Shown piece after piece: positions 1-8,724 of a DNA stretch of 64,000 bases. Made by a program: the position numbers and the translations under genes. The notes beneath the pieces were generated by a model, which saw only the letters and a program-made list of their open reading frames with translations, did no database searches and was not told the DNA's origin. Position 1 is the stretch's first letter. Every line of letters starts with the position of its first letter. This stretch comes from Proteobacteria bacterium DTSAM18 (GTDB taxonomy: Bacteria; Myxococcota_A; UBA796; GCA-2862545). The stretch lies in NCBI GenBank assembly GCA_028767165.1, contig JARACJ010000011.1, positions 123,112 to 187,111 on the forward strand, read 5' to 3'.

Positions 1-54
1 ATCCGGGGACTCCCCCTGCTTCCCGTGCTGGGCATCGAGGGGGTGTTCCGATGA
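1..54 (+). CDS. C-terminal end of an upstream gene (partial)
   Basis: An open frame enters from the left edge and ends in TGA at 52-54, giving a 17-residue tail ending in Gly-Val-Phe-Arg. The stop overlaps the ATG at 51 (ATGA), the coupling arrangement used by many gene pairs in this window, so this is probably the end of a real gene in the same operon as the next one. Too short to identify. Confidence 0.4.
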   Translation: MRGLPLLPVLGIEGVFR

Positions 55-848
55 TCTGGTGGCTCCTCCCGGTCTTCGCGGCCTGCGCGCCCGTGGGCAC
101 CGATCCGTCCCTCATCCCGAACCTGAGGCTGGCCCAGGTGCAGGTGGACCCCCCCGAGGCGATGCCCGGCGAAGACGTCGACATCACCGCGGAGTGGATG
201 CACCCCCGTGGCGCGGCGCCTTCGGTGGACCTGCTGTCCTGGGCCTGCGCGTGGGACGGCGAGACCTGCACCCGTCCGGAGGTGCTCGAACTCGTGCCCC
301 CGGTGGTGCTCCGGGACGTCCCGCCGACCGTGGACTGGCGGGTCACGGTGCCCCTGGAGGCCCGCGACCTGCTCGACGACGCGGGCACGCCCGTGGGGCT
401 GTTCTCCTTCACCCTCGTCTGTGAGCAGGGCCTGTGTCCGATCCTCGACGACATCGAGGACGGTGTCGGCTGGGAGCTGCTGGCGCGCCCGGAGGACGTG
501 GTCCGCGCGGTCCCCCTGGAGGGCACGTCCATGGCGAGCCGGGTGATGGTGCTGTCCCTGCGGGACCCGGAGGCGCGCCGGCTCAACCCGGACTTCGAGG
601 CGGTCATCCCGGCCGAGGGACCGGCGGGGGGCACCGTGGCGGTGCGGGTCGAGGGAGCCGTCTCCGCGGTGGCCTACGGCTACACCTCGGCCGGCTCCGT
701 GGAGCCCTGGGCCGAGCAGCTCGGGCCCGATCCCTTCACCTTCACCCTGCACCTGCCGGACACACCGGGGCCCGTCGACGTGCTGTTCGTGCTCGAGGAC
801 ATGCTCGGCGGGAGCCGCTCGGTGCGTCAGACGATCCAGGTGCGCTGA
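51..848 (+). CDS. Putative lipoprotein, unknown function
   Basis: 265 aa. A short hydrophobic N-terminus (residues 1-12) runs into Ala-Ala-Cys, so the protein is probably exported and lipidated at Cys12, although the -3 residue (Phe) is not canonical. After that it is acidic and Pro/Val/Leu-rich, with beta-strand-like alternation and several Cys that could pair outside the cytoplasm (near residues 80-90 and 138-143). I recognise no enzyme motif; a set of Ig-like beta domains is possible. It is translationally coupled to the preceding gene by ATGA and ends 53 bp from the end of convergent clpA, with a shared hairpin between them. Expression as an envelope lipoprotein is inference. Confidence 0.7.
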   Translation: MIWWLLPVFAACAPVGTDPSLIPNLRLAQVQVDPPEAMPGEDVDITAEWMHPRGAAPSVDLLSWACAWDGETCTRPEVLELVPPVVLRDVPPTVDWRVTVPLEARDLLDDAGTPVGLFSFTLVCEQGLCPILDDIEDGVGWELLARPEDVVRAVPLEGTSMASRVMVLSLRDPEARRLNPDFEAVIPAEGPAGGTVAVRVEGAVSAVAYGYTSAGSVEPWAEQLGPDPFTFTLHLPDTPGPVDVLFVLEDMLGGSRSVRQTIQVR

Positions 849-856
849 CACGAAAG

Positions 857-880
857 AGGCCCGCCGGAAGGGGCGGGCCT
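857..880. terminator. Bidirectional stem-loop between convergent genes
   Basis: A perfect 9-bp stem (AGGCCCGCC at 857-865 with GGCGGGCCT at 872-880) closes a 6-nt loop. It lies between the stop of the lipoprotein gene (848) and the stop of clpA (901). The minus strand continues with TCTTTCG, a weak T-tract, so it can serve clpA as well as the plus-strand gene. Confidence 0.6.
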
Positions 881-900
881 CGAAGGCGAAGGGGCGTCGC

Positions 901-3204
901 TCACGCGGGAGCGGGCTCCTTGGGGCTGGCCTTGTCGTCTGTGGGAGGCTCGGCCGGCTTGGTGCGCAGGACGATCTCGTCGTCGTCGTTCACGTCGATC
1001 TCGCAGGAGCCGCCGTTGGCCAGGCTGCCGAACAGGAGCTCGTCGGCCAGCTTGCGCTTGACGTCGGTCTGGATGACGCGCCCCATCTCGCGGGCGCCGT
1101 ACTCCTGGGAGTAGCCGGCCTCGGCGAAGTGGCGCCGCGCGGCGGGCGTGGCGGTGAGGGTGACGTTCTGCTCGAACAGCTGGGTCTCGAGCTCCGCGAG
1201 GAACTTGTCGACCACGGACAGCACGACCTGCTCGCCGAGGGGCTCGAACCAGACGATGGCGTCGAGGCGGTTGCGGAACTCGGGGGGGAAGCGCTGCTTG
1301 AGCGGCCCCTCGGCACGACCGGCGGCGCTGGTCTGCACGAAGCCCATGTTGCGGCCCGCGGCCTCCGCGGCACCGGCGTTGGTGGTCATGATGATCACCG
1401 CGTGCCGGAAGTCGGTGGTGCGCCCGTTGTTGTCGGTCAGGCTCGCGGCGTCCATGACCTGCAGGAGGATGTTGAAGACGTCCGGGTGGGCCTTCTCGAT
1501 CTCGTCGAGCACCACCACGCAGTGGGGATCCTTGTAGACGGCGTCGGTGAGCTGGCCGCCCTGGTCGAACCCGACGTAGCCCGGAGGCGCGCCGATGAGG
1601 CGGGACACGGAGTGCTTCTCCATGTACTCCGACATGTCGAAGCGGTGGAACGACACGCCGAGGGCGTTGGAGAGCTGTCGTGCGAGCTCGGTCTTGCCGA
1701 CGCCGGTGGGGCCTGCGAACAGGAAGGAGCCCACGGGCTTGCGCGGCGAGCCGATGCCGGCCCGGTTCATCTTGATGGCGTTGACCACGGCGTCGACGGC
1801 GGAGTCCTGCCCGAAGATGACCTGCTTGAGGTCCTCCTCGAGGTTGCGCAGGCGATCGCGATCCTCGGTGGACACCGACTTGGGCGGGATGCGCGCGATG
1901 CGGGCGATGGCCTCCTCCACGTCGTGGATGGTGACCTCGTCTTGGCCCCGCAGGTGCACGGCGGCACCCACCTCGTCGAGCACGTCGATGGCCTTGTCGG
2001 GCAGCTTGCGCTCAGTGAGGTGGCGGTCGGCGAGCGTGACGCAGGCCTCGACGGCTTCGTCGGTGTACTTGACGTTGTGGTGGTCCTCGTAGGTCTGCGT
2101 GAGCCCACGCAGGATGGCGATGGCGTCGTCGAGGCTCGGCTCGATGACGTCGACCTTCTGGAACCGACGGGCGAACGCCTTGTCCTTGGCGAAGGACTTG
2201 CGGAACTCCTCGTGGGTCGTGGAGCCGATGCAGCGCAGGTCGCCTGCGGCCAGGGCGGGCTTGAGCAGGTTGGAGGCGTCCATGGTGCCGCCGCTGGTGG
2301 CGCCGGCGCCGACGACGATGTGGATCTCGTCGATGAACAGGACGGCCTTCTTGTTGCCCTCGAGGGCCTTCAGGACGGCCTTCAGGCGCTCCTCGAAGTC
2401 GCCGCGGTAGCGGGTGCCCGCCATCAGGGCGCCCATGTCGAGCGTGAAGATGTGCACGCCCTTGAGCATCTCGGGCACGTCGCCGTCGTAGATGCGGCGG
2501 GCGAGGCCCTCGACGATGGCGGTCTTGCCGACGCCGGGCTCCCCGATGAGCAGGGGGTTGTTCTTGCGGCGGCGGGCGAGGATGTGGACCATCCGCTCGA
2601 TCTCCGCCGAGCGTCCGATCAGGGGGTCGATGCGGCCGGACTCGGCCTTGGCCCACAGATCGGTGGTGAACTCGTCCAGCGCCGTGTCGGGGTTGGCCTT
2701 GGGGCCGTCCTCGGACGTGGGGCTGCTGCCCTGGGGCGTGTGCGGCGCGCTGTCGCTCGGCCGGGAGCCGCCGGGGCGCACGCCGTGGGAGATGTAGGAC
2801 ACCACGTCGAGGCGGCTGATGCCGGCTTCCTCGAGCAGCGTGACGGCACGGGACTCGGACTCCGAGAACAGGGCCACGAGCACGTTGCTGCCTTCCGCGG
2901 GCAGCTTTCCGGTGCGCTGGACGTGGGCGATCGCCCGCTGCAGCACGCGACGGAAGCCGATGGTCTGGGCTGGGTCGTAGGTCTCACCCTCGAGGAGCTC
3001 GACGGGTGGGTATTCGTCGAGGACCGCGCGGATCTGCTCCTCGAGTGAGGTCAGATCGCCGCCGAGGGCCTCGATGATGCCTGCCGCATCGGGGTCGTGG
3101 AGCAGTCCGTACAACAGGTGCTCGGTGGTGATGAATTCGTGCTGGCGATCCCGGGCGTACCCGATGGCCTGGCCGATGGCGAGGCGAAGTTGCTCTCCAA
3201 GCAT
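901..3204 (-). CDS. clpA: ATP-dependent Clp protease ATP-binding subunit ClpA
   Basis: 767 aa, the usual ClpA size. ClpA is a hexameric AAA+ unfoldase that threads ClpS- or degron-marked proteins into the ClpP peptidase in the cytoplasm. Visible are the double Clp N-domain (about residues 1-140), a first AAA module with Walker A GEPGVGKT and Walker B LFIDEIH, and a second AAA module with [20 protein letters not shown] and the arginine-finger segment FRNRLD. A Met-Gly-Phe tripeptide before it sits where the ClpP-binding IGL/IGF loop is found. The C-terminus is a Pro/Ala/Lys-rich tail. Its ATG directly follows the clpS stop (TAG-ATG), so the two are co-translated. No clpP lies in this window. 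Confidence 0.97.
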   Translation of the reverse strand: MLGEQLRLAIGQAIGYARDRQHEFITTEHLLYGLLHDPDAAGIIEALGGDLTSLEEQIRAVLDEYPPVELLEGETYDPAQTIGFRRVLQRAIAHVQRTGKLPAEGSNVLVALFSESESRAVTLLEEAGISRLDVVSYISHGVRPGGSRPSDSAPHTPQGSSPTSEDGPKANPDTALDEFTTDLWAKAESGRIDPLIGRSAEIERMVHILARRRKNNPLLIGEPGVGKTAIVEGLARRIYDGDVPEMLKGVHIFTLDMGALMAGTRYRGDFEERLKAVLKALEGNKKAVLFIDEIHIVVGAGATSGGTMDASNLLKPALAAGDLRCIGSTTHEEFRKSFAKDKAFARRFQKVDVIEPSLDDAIAILRGLTQTYEDHHNVKYTDEAVEACVTLADRHLTERKLPDKAIDVLDEVGAAVHLRGQDEVTIHDVEEAIARIARIPPKSVSTEDRDRLRNLEEDLKQVIFGQDSAVDAVVNAIKMNRAGIGSPRKPVGSFLFAGPTGVGKTELARQLSNALGVSFHRFDMSEYMEKHSVSRLIGAPPGYVGFDQGGQLTDAVYKDPHCVVVLDEIEKAHPDVFNILLQVMDAASLTDNNGRTTDFRHAVIIMTTNAGAAEAAGRNMGFVQTSAAGRAEGPLKQRFPPEFRNRLDAIVWFEPLGEQVVLSVVDKFLAELETQLFEQNVTLTATPAARRHFAEAGYSQEYGAREMGRVIQTDVKRKLADELLFGSLANGGSCEIDVNDDDEIVLRTKPAEPPTDDKASPKEPAPA

Positions 3205-3513
3205 CTATTCCGGCTCCATGGTGCACTGAAGTGGATGACCGGCCTCTTGCGCCATTCTCAGGGTCTGATCGACCTTGGTCTCGGCGATCTCGGCGGTATA
3301 GACACCCGCGCAGCCGACACCCTGGTTGTGGATGGTCAGCATGAGTCGGGTCGCGGACGCCTGCGTGTGCCTGAACACACGAAGCAGGACGAACACAACG
3401 AATTCCATCGTCGTGAAATCGTCATTGTAGAGGAGGACCTTGTACCGCCGGGGCTTCTTCGTAGTGGGTTTGACGAGGACATCGCCCTCTTCTTCTCTGC
3501 GATGATCCGGCAT
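3205..3513 (-). CDS. clpS: ClpS, N-degron adaptor for ClpA
   Basis: 102 aa, typical size. ClpS recognises N-terminal Leu, Phe, Tyr and Trp of substrates and delivers them to the N-domain of ClpA. The flexible basic/acidic N-terminal extension (about residues 1-22) is followed by the conserved core YKVLLYNDDFTTMEFVV, whose Asn-Asp-Asp and Met are the N-degron pocket residues, and by a helix with the family His (IHNQGVGCAGVYT). The gene abuts clpA downstream and starts about 20 bp after the end of the nuclease gene 3535-4719, so all three may be one transcript. Confidence 0.97.
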   Translation of the reverse strand: MPDHRREEEGDVLVKPTTKKPRRYKVLLYNDDFTTMEFVVFVLLRVFRHTQASATRLMLTIHNQGVGCAGVYTAEIAETKVDQTLRMAQEAGHPLQCTMEPE

Positions 3514-3534
3514 GGGTCGGAATCCTCGGGTCGG

Positions 3535-4719
3535 TCATGGGGAAGGATGTGCACCAGGCTCCGTGGCGTCCACCCCTGGGCTCTTCAATCGCAGGAGGGA
3601 GGTCACGGGGCGGTGGTCGGAACAGGTGGCGTCGATGACGTCTGCGCCGGCCACTGCGAGGTCGCGGGTAGCATAGATGTAGTCGATGCGCAGCCGGAAC
3701 AGGCCCAGCAGCTTGACCGTCCAGGTCATGCCGGTACCTGCCCGATCCCAGGTGTCCGTGAGGTGTTCGCGGAACTGGTGGTGGATCGGTGCGTCGCGCG
3801 TGCTGTTGAAGTCGCCGGCCACGAGCGTGGGCAGGGGCTCCTGAAGGGTGGTGGCGAGCAGGGCCTGGGACTGCTCCTGCTGGCGGATGAGGGTGCTCGG
3901 CGCCTTCTTGCGTGCCTCGGGCAGGGCGTTCATCGGATCGTGCTGGATGCGATGGGGAGCGAGGTGCACGTTGAGCACCCGGATCTGACGGTCGCCGTGG
4001 GTGACGAACGCGTCGAGGAACTGCCAGTCGTCGTCGGTGGTGAAGCGTCGGGGGGCGGAGCGGCCGAGTCGCCAGCGCCCGTCGCGAGGCGCGCACGTGG
4101 CCACCCCGGCGGCATCGTCACCGTCGCTGGTGGCGTAGCGGGCGTGGGTGCAGTCCATGCCGAGCATGCCTCCCAGCTGGGCCGCGTCGCCGGGGGTGAG
4201 CTCCTGCAGCATGACGAGGTCGGGCGCCTGGGCCTGCAGGGTGTCGCGGACGCAGTTGCGGGAGGAGCCGTCTGCCCACAGGCGCTGCACGTTCCAGGAC
4301 ACGACCCGCAGCTCCTCGCCGGGCTCCGCGGACGGCCTGGACGGCCAGGAGGGCGCCCAGGTGAGCACGGGCGCGATGGTGGCGAAGCCCACGAGCAGGG
4401 CGCTCAGCTTGTGGTCCGGGGTGAGGATCCACAGCGTGAAGCTGGCGACGATGAGGGTGACCGCGATGTACGGCAGGATGGTGACGAGCACGAGGGCCGA
4501 CGGGGGCAGGGTGTCGGCCATGGCGGAGTACCAGGCCAGCAGCCAGGTCCCGATGATGAGCACGCCGAGGATGCTCCACAGGATGTTGCCGGTTCGACCG
4601 CCCGTACGCTTCGGGGGCGGGTTGAACCTCGCCGCACGATCGGCGATCTCGTCTGGGCTGGGCAGTTCCGGATCCATGGAGTGGGCGACCTCGTGGGACG
4701 TGGGGAAGGGGGCTGCCAT
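3535..4719 (-). CDS. Membrane-anchored endonuclease/exonuclease/phosphatase (EEP) family protein
   Basis: 394 aa. The N-terminal ~120 residues hold two or three hydrophobic segments (NILWSILGVLIIGTWLLAW, then ILPYIAVTLIVASFTLWIL and a shorter one), followed by a DNase I-like EEP domain. Family motifs are visible in order: SWNVQ (Asn), MLQEL (Glu, metal ligand), NVHLAPHR, GDFNS (Asp/Asn), and DHRP near the C-terminus (Asp-His). All catalytic positions look intact, so a phosphodiesterase or nuclease with its domain outside the membrane is likely; the substrate cannot be told. It is first in the direction of transcription before clpS-clpA. A start at the internal ATG near 4677 is possible. Confidence 0.85.
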   Translation of the reverse strand: MAAPFPTSHEVAHSMDPELPSPDEIADRAARFNPPPKRTGGRTGNILWSILGVLIIGTWLLAWYSAMADTLPPSALVLVTILPYIAVTLIVASFTLWILTPDHKLSALLVGFATIAPVLTWAPSWPSRPSAEPGEELRVVSWNVQRLWADGSSRNCVRDTLQAQAPDLVMLQELTPGDAAQLGGMLGMDCTHARYATSDGDDAAGVATCAPRDGRWRLGRSAPRRFTTDDDWQFLDAFVTHGDRQIRVLNVHLAPHRIQHDPMNALPEARKKAPSTLIRQQEQSQALLATTLQEPLPTLVAGDFNSTRDAPIHHQFREHLTDTWDRAGTGMTWTVKLLGLFRLRIDYIYATRDLAVAGADVIDATCSDHRPVTSLLRLKSPGVDATEPGAHPSP

Positions 4720-4745
4720 GGGCTATAGCGCGGTCGGAGGGTGGA

Positions 4746-5177
4746 ATGTCCCCTGACAGATCGTGGTTGGGCAGCACGGTGCAGGCCATCGTGGAAGTCC
4801 CTGCCTGGACCTTCGTGAAATTCCGATCCGACGGGTCCGTCGACTTCGTCTCACCCCTGCCTTCCCCCTGGAATTATGGCAGGGTTCCCGGCGAGATGGG
4901 AGGCGATGGCGACCCCCTCGACGTGATCCTGTGGGGCCGCCGCCTGCCGAGGGACGCCGAGCGGACTTGTGTGATCCAGGGGCAGGTCGACTTCGTCGAC
5001 AATGGCGCACCCGACCTCAAGCTCATCGCGGCGCCGGCCCCCCTCGGGCTCCTCGGCCGGGTGGGGGTCGTGCTGTTCTTCCGGCTGTACGGGCCGGCCA
5101 AGGCCCTTCGCTACCGCCTCAAGGGCGAGCGAAGGGGGCGCACCTGGCTGCGGGGCGTGCGGTTCCTGCCCCGCTGA
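4746..5177 (+). CDS. Inorganic pyrophosphatase family protein (short form)
   Basis: 143 aa against about 165-180 in typical family I pyrophosphatases. The family core is clear: VEVPAW near residue 17, PSPWNYGRVPG at 40-49, and the metal-binding signature GGDGDPLDV with Asp54, Asp56 and Asp59, matching the three essential aspartates of E. coli Ppa. Further on, VDNGAPDLKLIAAP keeps the two later aspartates. The C-terminal third is shortened and Arg-rich. It should hydrolyse PPi to 2 Pi, or act on a related diphosphate. GGAGGG lies 5 nt before the ATG; the gene is divergent from the EEP nuclease with a 26-bp gap. Confidence 0.8.
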   Translation: MSPDRSWLGSTVQAIVEVPAWTFVKFRSDGSVDFVSPLPSPWNYGRVPGEMGGDGDPLDVILWGRRLPRDAERTCVIQGQVDFVDNGAPDLKLIAAPAPLGLLGRVGVVLFFRLYGPAKALRYRLKGERRGRTWLRGVRFLPR

Positions 5178-5181
5178 GGGC

Positions 5182-6255
5182 TCACGGGGTGGCGGGCTCG
5201 GCGGCCTGCTCGGGGGCGGGGGCTTCGGCGGCCTCCTCGGCGGCGGGGGCCTCGGCAGCCTCCTCCGGTGCGGCCTCTCCGGTGGCCTCCTCGGCCACGG
5301 CTGCCTCCTCGGCCGGCGCGTCCCAGTAGGCCTTCACGTACCCGAACCCGCCGCGCGCAGCGTCCGCGAGGGGCGAGGCGGAGTTCACGGGGGCGTCCTC
5401 GGCACCGGGCCAGAAGTCGGGCATGCCGGTGACCATGCAGTCGGTGAGGGGGGCCTCGCCCTTGTAGCTGCGGCAGTTGAGGTCGCCCTCGGAGAAGATC
5501 TCCACGGGCAGGTCGTCGGGCTCGAGCTCGCGCTTGAGGTGCAGGTCGGCGTTCGGCACGCCGTTGACCTTGCGCCACTGGGAGATGGCGTGGCTCACCG
5601 GGCGGTGGCCCTCGGGCAGGGTGGTGCCGACCACGCCCGCGCCGCCGTCGCGGGGGATGAAGGTGTCCTTGGTGCCGTGGTAGTGCAGCACGGGCAGGGG
5701 GGAGGTGCGCTCGCAGGTCTCGGTCTGCAGCGATCCACCCACGGTGACCAGGCCGTCGACCACGTCGGACTCGCACGCCCAGCGGGACGCCATCATGGCG
5801 CCGTTGCCGATGCCGGTGGCCATCACGCGGCCGCTGGTGCAGGTGACCTCGTCGATGCGCTCCATCAGGGCGTTCAGGAAGGCCACGTCGTCGATGCCCT
5901 TCTCCTGCGCCTTGCCGCAGCAGGGGCCGGCGTTCCAGGTGCTGGACTTGCCGTCCGGGGCGACCAGGATCACGTCGAGCTCATCGGCAGCGGCGACCCA
6001 GGTGCTGTAGTGGGCCTGCCGCATGGGGTTGCTGCGGAACTCGTGGAAGTCGACGACGACGTCCATGGGGCCGGACACGTCGTGGGGGATCCACACCAGC
6101 GCCTGGCGGGTGCGGGAGGGCATCTTCACGTCGACGACGACGGGCCCCTCGGGGAAGGCCCCGGCTTCGCACTTGTCTGCCGGCGCCTCGGTGGGAAGGT
6201 GGTCCTGGGTGCCACAGGCGGACAGGGTGAGGAGCAGGGCGGTCAGCCGGATCAT
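5182..6255 (-). CDS. Esterase/PHB-depolymerase-fold lipoprotein lacking catalytic Ser and His (pseudoenzyme)
   Basis: 357 aa. Signal peptide and lipobox LSAC with Cys14. The body aligns by eye to the PHB-depolymerase/feruloyl-esterase alpha/beta hydrolases: DFHEFRSNP, the WNAGPCCG disulfide segment, a nucleophile-elbow-like GIGNGAMM, GTKD (acid, Asp197) and FWPG. In the family the elbow is G-x-S-x-G; here the Ser is Gly150. The usual GGHTWPG is replaced so that the catalytic His position is Asp280. Two of three triad residues are therefore missing and hydrolysis is unlikely; a binding or scaffold role is inferred. The C-terminal ~45 residues are an Ala/Glu/Pro-rich low-complexity tail. The start was set at the ATG overlapping the upstream stop (ATGA). 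Confidence 0.8.
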   Translation of the reverse strand: MIRLTALLLTLSACGTQDHLPTEAPADKCEAGAFPEGPVVVDVKMPSRTRQALVWIPHDVSGPMDVVVDFHEFRSNPMRQAHYSTWVAAADELDVILVAPDGKSSTWNAGPCCGKAQEKGIDDVAFLNALMERIDEVTCTSGRVMATGIGNGAMMASRWACESDVVDGLVTVGGSLQTETCERTSPLPVLHYHGTKDTFIPRDGGAGVVGTTLPEGHRPVSHAISQWRKVNGVPNADLHLKRELEPDDLPVEIFSEGDLNCRSYKGEAPLTDCMVTGMPDFWPGAEDAPVNSASPLADAARGGFGYVKAYWDAPAEEAAVAEEATGEAAPEEAAEAPAAEEAAEAPAPEQAAEPATP

Positions 6256-8024
6256 GGGGTCTGTTCCTTCTCGATGGGCTGGATGCGCTTGCCGGGCTTG
6301 CGGCGGGCGGGGGTCTTTCGGCGGGTCTGGGAGGACTCGCTCGGTGCCTGGGTACCCTTGCCGGGGCCCCGCTGCCACAGCTGGGTGGGGCGGGCGCGCC
6401 AGCCGGACTTGGGCATCAGCGCGCCGCGGGGGATCGCGAGGCGGCTGTCCATGTGGTAGCCCTCGGAGATGCCGTACTGCATCGGCTTCTCGCTGGTGAG
6501 GACCCACTCGTACAGGCGGCCGGACCGGATGTCCGCGGTGACCTGGCCCACGGCCTTGCGGTAGGGACCGTCGCGGTGGTTGACGTCCCACAGGCTGATG
6601 AGGTGGAAGGAAGGCGTCTTGCCGGCGAGGGCGGGGAGCCACGCGGCGTAGGGGCTGAGGACCTCTCCCTCGAGGGCGGAGAGCTGGGCCACCAGCTCCT
6701 CGCCGGCCTCGTAGTCGGCGGGGGTGGGCTGAAGGCGCTGACCGTCGAACTCGCTGGAGCGGTCCCACATCTGCGCGCCGAGCATGAGCGCCATCACCAC
6801 CGGCACCACGGCGGGTGCGCGGGTGCGCATGGACCACGCCACGACCGGCACGAGCGCGAGGCCGGTGCACCAGTACAGCAGCATGAAGACGTTGATGAAG
6901 CCGCCGTGGTGGGCGCGCATGAGGCCGGTCATGATGAGGGCCGTGAGCATCACGAGCCCGCCGAGGATCCAGCCGGGGCGGCCTTCTCCGCGGACCATGC
7001 GGATGGCCTGGAAGACGCCCACGCCCGCCATGGCGCCGAGGGAGGGGTAGGTGAACAGGGCCTCCCAGGTGCCGGGCTGGGTGATGCCCCGGACCTGGCC
7101 CATGCTGGCCAGGACGACGGTGAACAGGAGCGCGAAGGCGCCGGTGATGGCGAGGCCGGGCCGGGACCAGGCGCCGTCCTCCTCCCGGGCGCCGAACGCG
7201 ACGACGCCGGTGGCGAGGGTGGGCATCAGCCAGGGCAGGTGCGCGGAGATCTCCCGGGGGGTGCCGGGGAAGGCGCGACCGGTGACCATCGGGTGGGCAC
7301 CGGGCACCTCGAGCAGGTACACGAGGAACTGGCCGTCGCTGCTCCACTGCATCCAGCCCACCCACAGCAGGGCGGGCACGGCGGCCCACAGGCCCCAGTG
7401 CAGGGCGCGCTTGAAGTCCTTCATCGCCCACAGGCCGAACGCGATGGGCACGCCCATCAGCGCGGCGTTCTGCTTGACCGTGAAGGCCAGGAACAGCAGC
7501 AGGGCACTGGTGCGCCAGACCCACTTGCGATCCTCGAGGGCGAGGGCCAGGGACCAGGCCGTGAGGCCGACGAACAGGGAGTCCGCCCGGACCAGATCCA
7601 TGAAGGCGCCGGTGTTGGGGTAGCTCGCCAGGTACAGCATGCCGCCGACCACGCCGGGGATGAGCGTGCCGAAGTGGCGGCGGCTGATGTACAGCAGGGC
7701 CGCCAGGGCCGCGAGGGTGGCGGCGACGCTGACGGACCGCCCCAGGGGCGCGCTGATGCCGAAGACCGACCCGAGGGTGGCCACGACGGAGTGGTAGCCG
7801 GGCGGGTAGATCATGGGCATCCACTCGCCGGTGGGCACCGTGTAGATCGGCTCACCCTGCTGCAACCTCCAGGCGTGGGCGAGGACACCGCCCTCCATCC
7901 ACTCGAGATCGTAGGGGTAGGGGAGTCGGCGGGTCACGGTGACCAGGAGGTTCCACAGGTAGGGCAGGGCCACCAGGACAGGGGCCAGCCACACGTACTT
8001 CTTCCAGGGAGTCTTCGTCATCAT
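6252..8024 (-). CDS. Multi-pass membrane glycosyltransferase-like protein (GT39-like)
   Basis: About 590 aa, starting at a Met-Met pair with no better upstream start. Around ten hydrophobic helices span the protein. The first periplasmic loop carries YPYDLEWMEGG, in the place where GT-C family transferases keep their catalytic acidic residue, followed by a conserved-looking IYPPGYHSV segment. GT-C enzymes move sugars from polyprenyl-phosphate carriers on the outer face of the inner membrane; the donor and acceptor here are unknown. The C-terminal ~40 residues are strongly basic (Arg/Lys/Pro-rich) and presumably cytoplasmic. It overlaps the pseudo-esterase lipoprotein by ATGA, suggesting joint function. 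Confidence 0.75.
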   Translation of the reverse strand: MMTKTPWKKYVWLAPVLVALPYLWNLLVTVTRRLPYPYDLEWMEGGVLAHAWRLQQGEPIYTVPTGEWMPMIYPPGYHSVVATLGSVFGISAPLGRSVSVAATLAALAALLYISRRHFGTLIPGVVGGMLYLASYPNTGAFMDLVRADSLFVGLTAWSLALALEDRKWVWRTSALLLFLAFTVKQNAALMGVPIAFGLWAMKDFKRALHWGLWAAVPALLWVGWMQWSSDGQFLVYLLEVPGAHPMVTGRAFPGTPREISAHLPWLMPTLATGVVAFGAREEDGAWSRPGLAITGAFALLFTVVLASMGQVRGITQPGTWEALFTYPSLGAMAGVGVFQAIRMVRGEGRPGWILGGLVMLTALIMTGLMRAHHGGFINVFMLLYWCTGLALVPVVAWSMRTRAPAVVPVVMALMLGAQMWDRSSEFDGQRLQPTPADYEAGEELVAQLSALEGEVLSPYAAWLPALAGKTPSFHLISLWDVNHRDGPYRKAVGQVTADIRSGRLYEWVLTSEKPMQYGISEGYHMDSRLAIPRGALMPKSGWRARPTQLWQRGPGKGTQAPSESSQTRRKTPARRKPGKRIQPIEKEQTP

Positions 8025-8082
8025 GGGTCGCAGACTAACGCACCACACCCCCCTGCGTCCCCGTCGGGTTATGGGCCCGGCC

Positions 8083-8634
8083 ATGGAAACCATCGTCTCA
8101 TGTGCCAACTGCTTCCGCCGCGAGCGGTGGCCCGCGTCCGCTCCCGTCGAGGTCCTGCAGCCCGGTGGCGGCAGGCAGCCTTCGCAGGTCCCCCAGAAGG
8201 CCCGGGGGCTCAACGCTCTCAAGGCCCTCGAGGAGGGACGCGCCGTGGTGGGCATCTGCTCCGCCTGCGGCCAGCCCCTCGTGCTCGAGTCCGGTGAGGC
8301 CGAGCCCCAGACCCTCGAGATCCCCGCCCCGGTGGGCACGCTGCGGATCACGCCGGAAGGCGCGTTCCTCGATCGGCAGCCCCTCGACATCGAGGGGGCC
8401 CGCGCATGGCTGGAGGAGCAGTACCCCGCGCCCCCCATGGGGGGTGTGCTCGAGGGCGCGGTGCGGCTGCCGTTCTTCGCCGTCCTGCTCGGGCCCCTCG
8501 CGCTGTGGGTGCTCGCGGTGATCCTGGTCGTGGCACGCATCGTCACCATCGCCCAGGGCATCGCTCCCGAGGTGGAGGGCGCGCCCGGTTTCGACGGTCG
8601 TGTTCAGCCGGTGAAGAACATCCCCGAGGACTAG
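8083..8634 (+). CDS. Zinc-ribbon, single-span membrane protein of unknown function
   Basis: 183 aa from the ATG at 8083. The N-terminus carries two CxxC knuckles (CANC near residue 6 and CSAC near residue 60), a split zinc ribbon. A predicted beta-rich stretch follows, then one transmembrane helix (FFAVLLGPLALWVLAVILVV, about residues 128-147) and a short polar tail. This resembles small bacterial membrane proteins that put a zinc ribbon in the cytoplasm, but I cannot name a family. The next gene starts 90 bp further in the same direction. Confidence 0.65.
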   Translation: METIVSCANCFRRERWPASAPVEVLQPGGGRQPSQVPQKARGLNALKALEEGRAVVGICSACGQPLVLESGEAEPQTLEIPAPVGTLRITPEGAFLDRQPLDIEGARAWLEEQYPAPPMGGVLEGAVRLPFFAVLLGPLALWVLAVILVVARIVTIAQGIAPEVEGAPGFDGRVQPVKNIPED

Positions 8635-8724
8635 GCCTCGCACGGAGTTGTCCGCCCCCCCTTGTCCTGTGCCCCCGCAGTGTCCAGACTGTGCGTCCGC
8701 ATGTGCCAAACGGGAGACGACTGA

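Noticed and set aside
1129..3048. 639-codon plus-strand frame opposite clpA
   Set aside because: Antisense shadow; no recognisable sequence.
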